Assembly: GCA_965221195.1 (NCBI GenBank)
Contig: OZ244864.1
Coordinates: 2,604,001 to 2,668,000 of the forward strand
Origin: Poriferisodalis sp965221195
Lineage (GTDB): Bacteria; Actinomycetota; Acidimicrobiia; Acidimicrobiales; Poriferisodalaceae
DNA length: 64,000 nt
Reading direction: 5' to 3'
Part shown: in pieces, positions 17,901 through 26,536 of the stretch
Numbering within the stretch: the stretch's first letter is position 1
Layout: the number at the start of each line of letters is the position of its first letter
Translations under genes and position numbers: made by a program
Notes under the pieces: model-generated
The model's input: only the letters and a program-made list of their open reading frames with translations
Told to the model about the DNA's origin: nothing
Databases searched by the model: none

Positions 17901-18055
17901 CCGTCGACTACGTAGTAGGCGCTGTCGGTTCCATCGAGCCGCACCGGTGCATTCGCTGCCGAATGAACCAATTCACCATGGGCAGACGCGAAGGCCGCAA
18001 GACGGCTTCGGTCGGCATCGTCAATCGACCATTCCTCCGTTGGCGCGCTGGTCAC
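14903..18055 (-). CDS. NHLM bacteriocin-system ABC transporter, ATP-binding/permease protein
   Basis: 1050 residues, the long size typical of this family. The amino-terminal 500 residues are a soluble NHLM-specific region with a cyclic-nucleotide/cupin-like look (AYYVVDGALDVF). It is broken at about residues 180-215 by a low-complexity stretch of Glu/Thr/Lys/Pro repeats. Then follow about six membrane segments (about 525-760) and an ABC ATPase: Walker A GGSGSGKST, signature FSGGQIQRIRIA, Walker B RIVILDEAT. There is no peptidase domain. It overlaps the stop of the C39 transporter by 4 bp (ATGA), so the two are translated together, probably as a heteromeric exporter. Confidence 0.93.
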   Translation of the reverse strand: MTSAPTEEWSIDDADRSRLAAFASAHGELVHSAANAPVRLDGTDSAYYVVDGALDVFCREHDQGRVAAAAKHVLRAEPGRLVFGIPQLDNALTVEAKGLSGTRLLRLNSAVLGELVGDASCAPKDVSIGGFEPEGAPAQMLSAEVAQQADLWVSDIARAVVAGIESRPQVSSVIGVDVGTAGSKAESETEPKSETKTESGTGPEPETKPETGAVAVSLEPGSVVTARQSQVVWVSVVSSESDVALGYLSTEIVPAGYDRSHWVPLTSQSWATVTVRGPSASRAESTTELRVRATSQLGHGELAFALEEFHRLAFNAEALNRRLRLADEVNAQTALTAHRQLARSRASSLLDSLAGPADDDARQHESALMVALERIGHHSGIEFREPRLALTVGPATLEQIVEASGVRSRQVRLARENRWWRGDSGAMLAYQIDNDEPVALLPSLRGYRAISAQGRVSRLNAANAADYRLTAWTFYPKLADDRPATPRDLLRLSFHGAGGEVGRFLLAGLIAALITQAPAIALGMLTDWALPFARANALAQILVALALLSITAAWLTIFGGMTLLRTEARAGARLSAAAWDRMLALPMPFFRDTIAGELAVRMATFQRLRDLVSGLVANVLASVVFLLPTLGVLMFYDPALAAVALASSVVALVVIVGLGLSQIPHQRFWHESVRTLSGRLLQFVGGISKIRAAGAQTAAFASWAGAYRDKQLAEIRSSRIDEHLAAFGAAFPFGFAALLCAVTISRGASVGVGDFAVVLSASFVLYAAVADFGRAVEMLAEARTAYEQITPVLKAVPERDAAATVSPTVLDGEIVVDQVSFRYQPDGPLILEEVTIAARLGEFVAIVGGSGSGKSTLARLMLGLETPERGAVYFDGRDLRNLDSRSVRRQIGVVPQNSTLQPGSLVENIIGMADDLSLDDAWVAARLAAVDADIAEMPMQMMTMVTDRAGIFSGGQIQRIRIAAALVRKPRIVILDEATSWLDARSQAEVMSSIEGLGVTRIVIAHRLSTIRHADRIYVLDAGRVAQVGRYDELLEAPGQFRELVSRQLP

Positions 18056-20280
18056 TGCGCTTCTACCAGCTGCCGGTATAGGCCGTCATGTTCGGCCAGC
18101 AGTTCTTCGTGGGTGCCTTGGGCTGTCGGCCGACCCCGATCTAGCACCACAATCTGATCGCAGTCGCGGATGGTTGCAAGCCGATGTGCGACGATCACAC
18201 AAGTGAGACCGCGTCGGCGGAGCGCGTCGTCGATCTGGGTCTCCGTGACAGCATCGAGCGTGCTTGTGGCCTCGTCGGCCAACAGCACAGATGGATTCTG
18301 TGCCAGCGCACGAGCAATCTCAAGCCGCTGCCGCTGGCCGCCGCTGAAGTTCTTGCCGCCTTCAGCCACCATCGAGTCATAGCCGCCGACGCGGCTCATG
18401 ATCTCATCATGGATGCAAGCATCGCGTGCAGCCGCTGTGACTTGTTCGTCGTCGAGTGCTCCGTTCCACATCGTGAGGTTGTCCTGAACCGATGCGGCGA
18501 ACAGGTGGATCTGCTGATCCACCGATGCCAGCGAGGCCGCGAGCACCGCCGCAGGGATGTCGCTACGGGGCGCGCCGTCGAAGAGAATCTCGCCGTCGTC
18601 GGGTGCTAGCTCGCCGCTGATGAGACGCAGCAATGTGGATTTGCCTGATCCCGTGAGGCCGACGAACGCGACACGTTGGCCGGCTTCAATGACGATGCTC
18701 AGCCCGTCGATCAACGGTGGGCGGTCGTGGCGAAATCCGAAGGTCACCTCACGTAGCTCAAGATGTCCTGCCAAACGCAGCCTTCCGGCGAACGTGGCGA
18801 CCCCGACACGTTTGATCCTAAGCGCAGCATCCGACGACTCTGCCTCGGACTCATATGCCTCAAACTCCACAGATGTGCTGTGAGGGTCTTCTGGTGCATC
18901 AAGTACGTCTTGGACACGCTGTGCCTCCGCATCAAGCACCATGAAAGAATCGGCGAACTGCACGAAGCGTCCGACTGGCACCAAGAACGCCCCGGCGAGT
19001 GTGTAAAAAGCGATCAGCGAACCGACGCTGAGTTCGCCAACTGCCAACTGCCACCCGCCGACGCCGAGCACGACCAGCGCACCGACCATCGAAGACAGCC
19101 GAGGCAGTGCCCCGATGACGTAGCCGCTCTCAGCGAATTTCTGGCGCGCCGCCAGTTCGCGGGCTTGTTGACCGCTCCAGCGCACGAAGAAGTCGTCTTC
19201 GCACGCTGTGGCGCGCATTACGTCCAGATCACGCAAGCCTGCGGCCTCGATTCCCATCATCGTGGCCTGCTCGTGGCTCAGTTGACGTTCGGTATCAGCA
19301 CGTTTTTGGCTGAGGATGGACATGAATCCGATGGTCGCCGCAGCGATGGCAGCTACTAGTGCTGCGAGCAGGGCATCAAACGCAAACATCACGCCCAAGA
19401 GCACGAGGCTTGCGAAGACTTCAATCACCAACCAGACCGCACCCATGGAAGCACCGGCCGCCACGGCATCAACGAGATGCACGCGCGAGGCGAGATCGCC
19501 AGCGAATCGGTAGTCGAAATACTGCGGTGGCAGACGAAACAGACGACCCAAGAAGCCTTGGGCACCGCTCACCGCCAACCCCACCGCCATCTTGCGAAGC
19601 ATGTACTGCTGCAACCACACCAGCAGGTAAATCGTCACACCCGCCGCTGCCAGTGTCCACACCAAGGGTGCGCCCCAACTTGGTGCCGAGCCGCCGAGCA
19701 CGCTGTCGACAAACAAACCCAGCAGAACCGGCAGCACGGCCCCCGGCACTGCCGCAAGCAGGCCAGCGAGCACTGCAAACACCAGCGCCCCTTTGGCTGG
19801 AGCCAACCAAGGCCACAGCTTGCGAACGATGCCCGGCCGACGCCCGGTCCGCACGAACGAATTTTGGGGTTCGGCCCGCAGGACGACGCCGGTGAAGGCC
19901 TTGTCGAGAGTCTGCGCGCTCACCGAGCGTCGGCCGTTCGCAGGGTCATTCAAGTAGTAACGGCCACGCCGAACACCTTCAAGCACGACGAAATGGTTGA
20001 ACTCCCAGAACAGGATCGCCGGCCGGTCGAGCTCGCTCAGCGCGTCTGTCTCCATGCGCCAGCCGGTCAATTTCAGCCCATACGTGCTTGCTGCAGCGAC
20101 GAGATCCGACGCACTGGCACCGTCCCGGCTCACTCGGCAGGCTGCCCGCAGCTCCTCAGCGGAAACATTGCGCCCGTAATGGGCGAGAAGAATGCCCAAG
20201 CAGGCAGCGCCGCACTCGGTTGCGTGCATCTGGGGTATGACAGGGGTTCGGCGGTGGCGCAGCAGCGGAGAGGTGCGCAT
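18052..20280 (-). CDS. NHLM bacteriocin-system ABC transporter with C39 leader peptidase domain
   Basis: 742 residues. The amino-terminal C39 peptidase has Gln 17 and Cys 23 (QMHATECGAACLG), His 96 (NHFVVLEG) and Asp 112 (NDPANG). It cuts double-glycine leaders. Six membrane segments follow (about 155-430), then an ABC ATPase: GLTGSGKST, FSGGQRQRLEIA, LLADEATSTLD. ATG 20280 is chosen because AAAGG lies upstream and the upstream in-frame extension only overlaps the coding end of the fusion-protein gene. The gene starts 16 bp after that gene's stop and overlaps the next transporter gene by 4 bp. Confidence 0.95.
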   Translation of the reverse strand: MRTSPLLRHRRTPVIPQMHATECGAACLGILLAHYGRNVSAEELRAACRVSRDGASASDLVAAASTYGLKLTGWRMETDALSELDRPAILFWEFNHFVVLEGVRRGRYYLNDPANGRRSVSAQTLDKAFTGVVLRAEPQNSFVRTGRRPGIVRKLWPWLAPAKGALVFAVLAGLLAAVPGAVLPVLLGLFVDSVLGGSAPSWGAPLVWTLAAAGVTIYLLVWLQQYMLRKMAVGLAVSGAQGFLGRLFRLPPQYFDYRFAGDLASRVHLVDAVAAGASMGAVWLVIEVFASLVLLGVMFAFDALLAALVAAIAAATIGFMSILSQKRADTERQLSHEQATMMGIEAAGLRDLDVMRATACEDDFFVRWSGQQARELAARQKFAESGYVIGALPRLSSMVGALVVLGVGGWQLAVGELSVGSLIAFYTLAGAFLVPVGRFVQFADSFMVLDAEAQRVQDVLDAPEDPHSTSVEFEAYESEAESSDAALRIKRVGVATFAGRLRLAGHLELREVTFGFRHDRPPLIDGLSIVIEAGQRVAFVGLTGSGKSTLLRLISGELAPDDGEILFDGAPRSDIPAAVLAASLASVDQQIHLFAASVQDNLTMWNGALDDEQVTAAARDACIHDEIMSRVGGYDSMVAEGGKNFSGGQRQRLEIARALAQNPSVLLADEATSTLDAVTETQIDDALRRRGLTCVIVAHRLATIRDCDQIVVLDRGRPTAQGTHEELLAEHDGLYRQLVEAQ

Positions 20281-20296
20281 GGGTTGCTGCCTTTGC

Positions 20297-21181
20297 TCAG
20301 CGACGACCGACCAGCAACTCGACCGGTCTTCGTGAGTCGGTGACGATGCGCGCAGCACAAGTGGCACCGTCTCGGAGTGCCAGAGCTTCGAGCGCAGCCG
20401 AGGACGCAGTGAAGTGAGCGGCCACAGCGACTTCGGCATCGCTCGGGCTGTCTGTGGACGCGACTGTGGTGTCATCGCTGACACGGGCATCGGCGCGCAC
20501 CGTGTTTGACTCGCCCGCTGCTGTGACGGTGATGCGGACCTCCATCGCAGGGCGTACGCGGGCTGCGTCTTCGCCGCTGAGCGCAATGATCGCAGTCGGT
20601 GGCCCGCTGGTGGGTGCCAATACCTCAGCGACGGCAGCGCCTGGGCTCACTGGGGTGCCCACCACAGATACCGATGCCCCGACGAAACCGCTCACAGGGC
20701 TGAGCACGAGCGTTGCGGTCGCTTCGCTTGCCGCGAGCGCAGCGGCCTCAGCAGCAACGATGGCAGCCTCACCGGAGGCAGGTCGGTGTGCTGCTAGCGC
20801 CGCAGAACGGGCCTGAGCCAGCTCAACTGCCAAGCTGAGTTCGGGTGCAGCCAGTCGGACCAGCGGATCTCCAACGTTGACTAGTTCCCCTGGACGCGCC
20901 AACACTTCGGTAACGACACCTGTCGTCTCAGCAGTTGCCGCATGCTTCACGCCGGCCGCCTGAAGCGCGCAAGTTCCGCTCATCCCCTGCTCCAGTCGAC
21001 CAAAGATGCTCCAGGCCATAACGGCTAGAACAACTGCCGCCAAGCCAATCAGCACGATCCAGTCACTAGGAGCGCTCACCTGGAGCACTCCATCAATCGG
21101 CGCGCTTCGTCCTCGCTGGTCGCACGCCCGCTGGCGATACAACGGCTGCCGCTCCGCAGCGTCCTGTCGGGGTTCAGCCAT
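20297..21181 (-). CDS. HlyD-like membrane fusion protein of the NHLM export system
   Basis: About 294 residues. There is one membrane anchor near the amino end (WIVLIGLAAVVLAVMAWSIF), then lipoyl-like half-motifs (GVVTEVLARPGELVNVGDPL and LSPVSGFVGASVSVVGTPVS) around an Ala-rich helical hairpin. This is the periplasmic/extracytoplasmic adaptor layout of type I exporters. It is the first gene of the operon fusion protein - C39 transporter - second transporter. A GTG at 21193 could also be the start. In a Gram-positive-type envelope such a protein would bridge the membrane and the cell wall. Confidence 0.88.
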   Translation of the reverse strand: MAEPRQDAAERQPLYRQRACDQRGRSAPIDGVLQVSAPSDWIVLIGLAAVVLAVMAWSIFGRLEQGMSGTCALQAAGVKHAATAETTGVVTEVLARPGELVNVGDPLVRLAAPELSLAVELAQARSAALAAHRPASGEAAIVAAEAAALAASEATATLVLSPVSGFVGASVSVVGTPVSPGAAVAEVLAPTSGPPTAIIALSGEDAARVRPAMEVRITVTAAGESNTVRADARVSDDTTVASTDSPSDAEVAVAAHFTASSAALEALALRDGATCAARIVTDSRRPVELLVGRR

Positions 21182-21201
21182 CTCGTTTCTCACAAACCGC
21201 C

Positions 21202-21231
21202 GATGGAACCAGCAACCGAGCTGGCTCCATC
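21202..21231 (-). terminator. Hairpin between the CoA-transferase and NHLM operons
   Basis: Arms GATGGAACCAG and CTGGCTCCATC pair over 11 bp with one mismatch that becomes a G-U pair in the minus-strand RNA. It lies just upstream of the fusion-protein gene. The T-run after it is weak, so it could be a terminator for the upstream gene or an attenuator for the export operon. Confidence 0.35.
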
Positions 21232-21302
21232 ATTTTGCTGAGACAGTATGCGCCCCCTGCCTATGCATCCTGTCTGTGCATCCTGCCTAGGGCTGCCCGG
21301 CA

Positions 21303-21336
21303 AAGGTCAAGTGAGGAGTAAGGTCAAGTGAGGAGT
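21303..21336. repeat. 17-bp direct duplication across the CoA-transferase stop codon
   Basis: Two identical copies of AAGGTCAAGTGAGGAGT in tandem. The copy at 21320-21336 holds the last codons and TGA of the CoA-transferase gene. Confidence 0.92.
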
Positions 21337-23903
21337 TGGGCTGCAGCAAGCTCGGCTACGCGATCGCTGTCATAGCCGAGCACCTCGGTGAGAACGTCGA
21401 AGGTGTGCTCACCGAGCGTGGGGCCGCCGTAAGTGACGCTGGCAGGCGTGCGCGACAACTCAAAGCGGGAGGCGTCCACGACCGTGCTGCCTTGCTTGGC
21501 GTGAGGCACTTCGACATGCTGACCGCGATGGATGATCTGCGGATCGGCGGCGTAGTGGGGCGAGTTCTGCACAATGTGGGCCGCCACTCCCACCTCCTGC
21601 AAGTGGTGCATCAGCGCCGTGCCGTCGCGAAGTCGAGTCCACGCCGAGATGATCTCGTCTAGCTCGTCGTGGAGCGCATGTCGCTCCGCAAGGGTCAAGT
21701 CAGCAAGATCGCTGCGTTCCATCAGCATCGCAAGCGACTGCCAGTGCGAATCGTCAACGCAGGAGATGGCGATCCACTCATCGTCGGTCACAACGGAGGA
21801 GAACTCGTTGCTCGCCGCGGTGCGGTAAACACCTTGGGGGGCAATGTGGTGGTCACGGTTGCCCACCCGATGCGCTTTCCTGCCGTTGGCTGTGTAGTCA
21901 AGCAGCGCCGGTGCCATCAAGTGCAACGCGGCCTCGGCTTGAGACATGTCGATGTACTGGCCCTCACCAGTGCGGCGGCGATACTCAAGCGCACCCATCA
22001 CTGCCGCCACCAACCAACGCGGCGAGGTGTAGTCGGTGTACGCGCCGAACGGTCCACAAGGTGCCCGATCAGGCCATCCCACTGGGTAGAAGAACCCTGA
22101 GATAGCGGCCGCCATGGTGCCGAAGCCAGCCAGCAGCGACAGCGGACCGGTCTGGCCCATCAGACAGCTCGATGCCATAATCACATCGGGGCGACGCTCG
22201 CGCACCTGCTCCCAGCCCATCCCCCAGCCAGCCATGGCCTTGGGCGAGAACGATTCCACGATCACATCGGCCCAGTCGATGAGGTCCCAGATGACATCCA
22301 GCGCCGCCGGCTGAGACATGTCTAAGCAAATGCCCCGCTTGCCGGCGTTCATGTTGTTGTAGAGCGCCGAGTACTCCGGATCGCCGATGTCTTCACGGAA
22401 CGGCTGCAGCGAACGGGCCACCTCCAAACGAGTCTCAGACTCCACCCGGATGATGTCAGCGCCGTAGTCGGCCAGCACTCGCGTGGCGGCGGGTCCGGCC
22501 ATCGCCCACATGAAATCGAGCACTTTGACGTTCTCCAACGGGCGCGCATTCTGCACTGTATTTGTATGCACATCCTGTGCATACACATCAGCGCCAGTGA
22601 CCTCAATGCGAGGCCTTGACCGCGCCGGAGCTCTTGTCGGCCAGCCCAGCTCGGCTAGTACCTCATCGGTGTGCTCACCGAGTCGCGGTGGCGGGCCCAG
22701 CGAAGACAACGGAGTGGCACTGAAGCGGGCATAACTGCCCGGGTAGCGCATCTGAACCGGGCTGTCGTCACTGCCGCCCGGAGTGTGCGTGACCGTCTCC
22801 CAGTAGTCGCGGTCGGCCAGCTGCGGCGAGTTCACCACTTCGTCTGTCGTCCATACCGGCACGACGAGCACCCGACGACTCATCGCCGCATCTAGCAGCT
22901 CAGCTTTGGTCTTGGTGGCGAAGAAGTCGGCCAAAACACTCTTCACCCGCTCGTACTCCGAGATCGGCTCGCGGCCATCAAGCAGCATCATGGTGTACTC
23001 GGCCCAGTTCTTGTCCCGCGTGGCTTCGTCGCAGAAGCCCTCCTCGTGTACCCAGTCCATGAGACGCTGCGTGAAAGCCCGAAAACCCGCCCCGAACAGG
23101 AACGTCACCGATGCGTGCCCGTCCTTGCACGGCCACATCAGCTGGACATGCAGGCCTTCCACCAGCACGCCACCCGCATAGCGGGTCGGAGGCGTTGCGC
23201 CCAGTGGTGTAGAGAGCGAATAAGACTGGCAGGCCTGGTTCATGCTCTGCTGGACCGACATGTCAACGTGCTGGCCAAGACCCGAGACCGTCTGGCGTTC
23301 CCACAGCGCGATCAACGCCGCGCCAGCAGCCTCAGAGGCAGCATTGTGGAAGGCTTGAGGGAACAGGCCTCCGGTGCGCAGCGGCGCCCGGTCGGCGTCG
23401 CCGGTCATCGCCATGTTCACCGCTGCGGCCTGCAAGGTCAGATCCGAGACCGCCCAGTCCGCCTTGGGGCCATCAGAGCCGAACGGCGAGATCGACACAT
23501 ACACCAGTTCTGGGTTGATCTCCGCAAGAGCGGCATAGCCCAAACCCCAAACATCCATGCAGCCTGGGCCCGCAGACTCAATCAAGATGTCGGCCGATGC
23601 AGCCAGCGCTCGCAGCTGGGCGGCCCCTTCGTCGTTGGCCAAGTCCAGCACCACGCTGCGTTTGCCTCGGTTGTAGGCCCAGTGATGAAGTGACCTTTCT
23701 GGGTCTTGCACATCGCCCACAAATGGCCCCAGCCGCCGGGCCGATGACCCTTGCGGTGGTTCCACGGCTATGACATCGGCACCCATCTGAGCGAGGATCG
23801 CCCCGCATAGATGACCTCGCTCATCGGTGAGGTCGAGCACCCGGAATGCGCCCAGCATTGATGCCGTCTCGGTCGGGTCAGTCGTCTCTCCAGCAGCAGC
23901 CAT
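21324..23903 (-). CDS. Two-domain CaiB/BaiF-type (class III) CoA-transferase
   Basis: 859 residues, about twice a normal class III enzyme. Two complete CoA-transferase domains are joined head to tail: residues 15-420 (FRVLDLTDERGHLCGAILAQ, catalytic-type Asp in GQHVDMSVQQ) and about 455-859 (VKVLDFMWAMAGPAATRVLA, Asp in GEGQYIDMSQAE). Normally two such chains interlock as a dimer, so a fusion could form the interlocked pair within one chain. Both catalytic Asp positions appear kept. The acyl substrate is unknown. It is a single gene, read towards the NHLM operon. Confidence 0.92.
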   Translation of the reverse strand: MAAAGETTDPTETASMLGAFRVLDLTDERGHLCGAILAQMGADVIAVEPPQGSSARRLGPFVGDVQDPERSLHHWAYNRGKRSVVLDLANDEGAAQLRALAASADILIESAGPGCMDVWGLGYAALAEINPELVYVSISPFGSDGPKADWAVSDLTLQAAAVNMAMTGDADRAPLRTGGLFPQAFHNAASEAAGAALIALWERQTVSGLGQHVDMSVQQSMNQACQSYSLSTPLGATPPTRYAGGVLVEGLHVQLMWPCKDGHASVTFLFGAGFRAFTQRLMDWVHEEGFCDEATRDKNWAEYTMMLLDGREPISEYERVKSVLADFFATKTKAELLDAAMSRRVLVVPVWTTDEVVNSPQLADRDYWETVTHTPGGSDDSPVQMRYPGSYARFSATPLSSLGPPPRLGEHTDEVLAELGWPTRAPARSRPRIEVTGADVYAQDVHTNTVQNARPLENVKVLDFMWAMAGPAATRVLADYGADIIRVESETRLEVARSLQPFREDIGDPEYSALYNNMNAGKRGICLDMSQPAALDVIWDLIDWADVIVESFSPKAMAGWGMGWEQVRERRPDVIMASSCLMGQTGPLSLLAGFGTMAAAISGFFYPVGWPDRAPCGPFGAYTDYTSPRWLVAAVMGALEYRRRTGEGQYIDMSQAEAALHLMAPALLDYTANGRKAHRVGNRDHHIAPQGVYRTAASNEFSSVVTDDEWIAISCVDDSHWQSLAMLMERSDLADLTLAERHALHDELDEIISAWTRLRDGTALMHHLQEVGVAAHIVQNSPHYAADPQIIHRGQHVEVPHAKQGSTVVDASRFELSRTPASVTYGGPTLGEHTFDVLTEVLGYDSDRVAELAAAQLLT

Positions 23904-23955
23904 CGGCTTATTTCATCATGCCGGACTTCCCGGCAAAACCAGTCATTGCCTCAGC

Positions 23956-24591
23956 TCAACCCAACGGATCAAAGTTGATGGGCAGCGGGTGGCCGACGCG
24001 GGTGAACAGGTCTTGCAGCATTCGTAGCGTCATGCCCCAGATCACACGCCCGCGTCCCACCTCAATGCCAGGGAATCGTTCGTTGGGTCGCAACGGATAG
24101 CGATAGTCAATGTGGTGCCGCGGGTCAGCCAGTTCCTGCACGGACACCCACAGCACATCGGCGATCTCGTAGTTGAGAGTTAGGTGGGGTCGATTGCCTT
24201 CGAGCCAGCAGAGGTGCGGAGTCACCCGCAACGCAGTTCCATGACGGCGCGGGTTGCTTTCGAGGTCGTTGAGTCGGCCGAGCCAGCGAACCCCTGCATG
24301 TGCAGCGATGTCGAACCCGATCTCCTCGCGGCTTTCGCGCGCTGCGGTCCCGAAGGTGTCGTCGTCGTCAGGCTCGGTCCGGCCGCCCGGGAATGCCATG
24401 TGGCCCGACCAAGGGTCGCCGTGGCGGATGGCGCGCTCAATAAACAGCATCTCTGGTCCGCGGTCGCCCCGGCGCATCACAGCCGCCACGGCAGCAGTCG
24501 GACCCTGATGGGGAGTGTCGGGGTCTTGGCTGAGCACAGCGGACAGACGCTCTGCTTCGAATGCCCCGATGACGAGGTGCGGCCCGACCAC
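23956..24591 (-). CDS. NUDIX hydrolase
   Basis: About 211 residues. The NUDIX box lies at about residues 69-93 (GGRTEP, then REEIGFD). It is preceded by DPWSGHMAFPGG, a pattern seen in the CoA-pyrophosphatase-like branch, although the canonical LRxHxGQV of that branch is changed. It should cut a nucleoside diphosphate linkage in a small metabolite. No ATG lies near. GTG 24591 gives a normal-length protein, and the open frame further upstream only overlaps the DUF6159 gene. Start confidence is moderate. Confidence 0.85.
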   Translation of the reverse strand: MVGPHLVIGAFEAERLSAVLSQDPDTPHQGPTAAVAAVMRRGDRGPEMLFIERAIRHGDPWSGHMAFPGGRTEPDDDDTFGTAARESREEIGFDIAAHAGVRWLGRLNDLESNPRRHGTALRVTPHLCWLEGNRPHLTLNYEIADVLWVSVQELADPRHHIDYRYPLRPNERFPGIEVGRGRVIWGMTLRMLQDLFTRVGHPLPINFDPLG

Positions 24592-24673
24592 AGCGCCGCA
24601 GCGTAGGCGGCTGAGCCTTATCGGTAGAGGCCAAGCCGTCGGAGGGGTCGGGCTGGCAGGTGCTTGAAATTGG

Positions 24674-25504
24674 CTATTTGGCTTGAAACGAGGCGCGCAT
24701 CTGGTTTGTGTCGTAGCCGCCATGTGCTGCGCCGTCGGTGGCGTACTCATATAACGCTGTCTTGAAGTAGAGCCCCAAGGCGCTGACCACCACGACGACG
24801 GTGAGCACTCCCACCACGCCCAGCACAATGCCGATGATGGCGCCCACACCGGGCACCAGCGCTCCGATGAGCACAGCGACCAGCACGATTGGCAGCGACA
24901 ACACGAAACCGAGCAACCCAAAGCCGGCTTGAGAGATGAGGTTTTCGCCCCATGTGCGCCGGACCAAAGACATGGACTGCTTGACACCGGCGAACGATCG
25001 GTAATCATCAATGATGATGGCCGGCACCACAAGATAAGTAGCCACACCCCAAGCAGCTTCAGCGAGGAACGTGAGCATCTGGCCAACCCAACCCAGCCGC
25101 TCCCGCAAAAAGCGCAGCACCAGACCGACTGTCATGGTGATGAGCGCCCAGCCGAGCAGGCTCGGCAGCCGCGCAGCGGCTTTGCTCATGGCGCTTCGCA
25201 CGGTGGGATCGCCACCGGTCATGCGCTCGTGCGCTCCGGCCACCAGCGCTCCCTCAAAGAACACCACGGTCGCGGTCGCCAAGAATGCGAACACGAGACC
25301 GAGCGCCGCAGCACTGCCGCTGATCCCTTCCGCTCCTTGGTCTGTATCAAAACTGCCGGTCACGACGCCGACCACGGACGCCGCAGCCAAAATGGCAACG
25401 ATGGATGCCATGCTGAGGATCGGCAGCCACAGCAACTCACGGTCCTGCTTCAACAACGACCACGAGGTCTTCGTCAGCCGCCAAGTATTGGCGAATCGAC
25501 CCAT
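24674..25504 (-). CDS. DUF6159-family integral membrane protein
   Basis: 276 residues. It starts MGRFANTWRLTKTSWSLLKQ and continues DRELLWLPILS, a pattern typical of this actinobacterial family. About six hydrophobic segments follow in two groups (about 25-50, 70-95, 115-135, 145-165, 195-225, 225-250). The function of the family is not known. A ribosome binding site AGGAG lies 7 nt before the ATG. Upstream there is a run of near-identical TTGACA-like units (10-bp spacing), part of a short tandem repeat. Confidence 0.75.
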   Translation of the reverse strand: MGRFANTWRLTKTSWSLLKQDRELLWLPILSMASIVAILAAASVVGVVTGSFDTDQGAEGISGSAAALGLVFAFLATATVVFFEGALVAGAHERMTGGDPTVRSAMSKAAARLPSLLGWALITMTVGLVLRFLRERLGWVGQMLTFLAEAAWGVATYLVVPAIIIDDYRSFAGVKQSMSLVRRTWGENLISQAGFGLLGFVLSLPIVLVAVLIGALVPGVGAIIGIVLGVVGVLTVVVVVSALGLYFKTALYEYATDGAAHGGYDTNQMRASFQAK

Positions 25505-25630
25505 CTGGATGCTCCTAGGTTGTCAGGATTGTCAAGGCTGTCAAGGCGTCCGACCATCTGCCTGCTCTCATCGTACTGAAGCACTGCGACAAGCACAGCG
25601 ACAAGCATGACAGCCACGAAGCGAACTTGG

Positions 25631-26536
25631 TCAGCGCGGCACCGATCGGTGCTGCGCCTCGGTCGGCGTGCGGATCACCATCGCAACGGAGAACAACACA
25701 ACGGCACCGCCCGCAAACTGCATGGGTGTCACCGACTCACCGTGGATGAGCCACGCCGCACCAACAGCCACGATGTGCATAGCGAGCACGTACAGCGAGG
25801 ACCGAGCCACCTCAATGTGGCCGTGGCACCACGTCATCAGCACATGACCGAACACGCCTGTCACGAACGCCACGATCACGATCCACAGCCAGTCCAGACC
25901 GCCGAACTCTAAGAATTGCCTCGGCGTGACCCACAACAGCGTGGGCGGGACAGCTGCGATGAAGGACCAGAAGTTGATGCCGGCCATCCACTCAATCGGA
26001 TCGACCGAACTCGTCGATCGGGCGACTCGAGTAAGCACGAAATACACGGTGAACGTCAGCACCGCCATCGCCGAGAGAAGCAAACCGAACCCGCCGGCAC
26101 GGAAGTCACCGCCAGCGCCCATGATCACTCCGGCAGCACCCGCCACGCCGATCAGCGTGAAAACGATCTGCCGGAAACTCACCCGGTCGCCAAACAGCGG
26201 TCCGGCAAGCGCCAGAAGCATGGCTGGCTGCAGCGCCATCATCACCGACAGCACCGAGATGGCGACTTGCTGCACTGCGGCGAAGACGAACACCATGTTG
26301 ATGCCAAAAGACAGCCCCGGCAGTGCTGTCTGGGCGAACACGCGTCGCGACAGCCAGCGGCCGCGCAGCGCCAGCACCACTAGCAGAAACGGCGTGGACA
26401 AGCCGAAACGGATTAAGGCGCTCACCATCGGCGAAACAGTGAGCAGTTTGGAGATCGGCGGTCCGAGACCCCAAGAGAAAACGACAAGGCCCATGACAAT
26501 CAGCGGCAAAGCCCCGCTGGTCGTGCGGACTGGCAT
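25631..26536 (-). CDS. EamA-family (drug/metabolite superfamily) transporter
   Basis: 301 residues from the chosen ATG at 26536. About ten membrane segments form two EamA repeats (residues 10-135 and 150-285). The substrate is unknown; members export amino acids or metabolites. A longer frame reaches a TTG at 26665, but the extra 43 residues are polar, lack a ribosome binding site and are not part of the domain. It is divergent from the SDR gene. Confidence 0.85.
   Translation of the reverse strand: MPVRTTSGALPLIVMGLVVFSWGLGPPISKLLTVSPMVSALIRFGLSTPFLLVVLALRGRWLSRRVFAQTALPGLSFGINMVFVFAAVQQVAISVLSVMMALQPAMLLALAGPLFGDRVSFRQIVFTLIGVAGAAGVIMGAGGDFRAGGFGLLLSAMAVLTFTVYFVLTRVARSTSSVDPIEWMAGINFWSFIAAVPPTLLWVTPRQFLEFGGLDWLWIVIVAFVTGVFGHVLMTWCHGHIEVARSSLYVLAMHIVAVGAAWLIHGESVTPMQFAGGAVVLFSVAMVIRTPTEAQHRSVPR

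Noticed and set aside
20281..20586. Amino-terminal extension of the C39 transporter
   Set aside because: It overlaps the coding end of the fusion-protein gene in another frame, and the C39 domain starts normally at the ATG at 20280.
24592..25086. Longer NUDIX protein
   Set aside because: The extra part is a shadow of the DUF6159 gene, with Cys/Ser/Trp-rich sequence and no domain.
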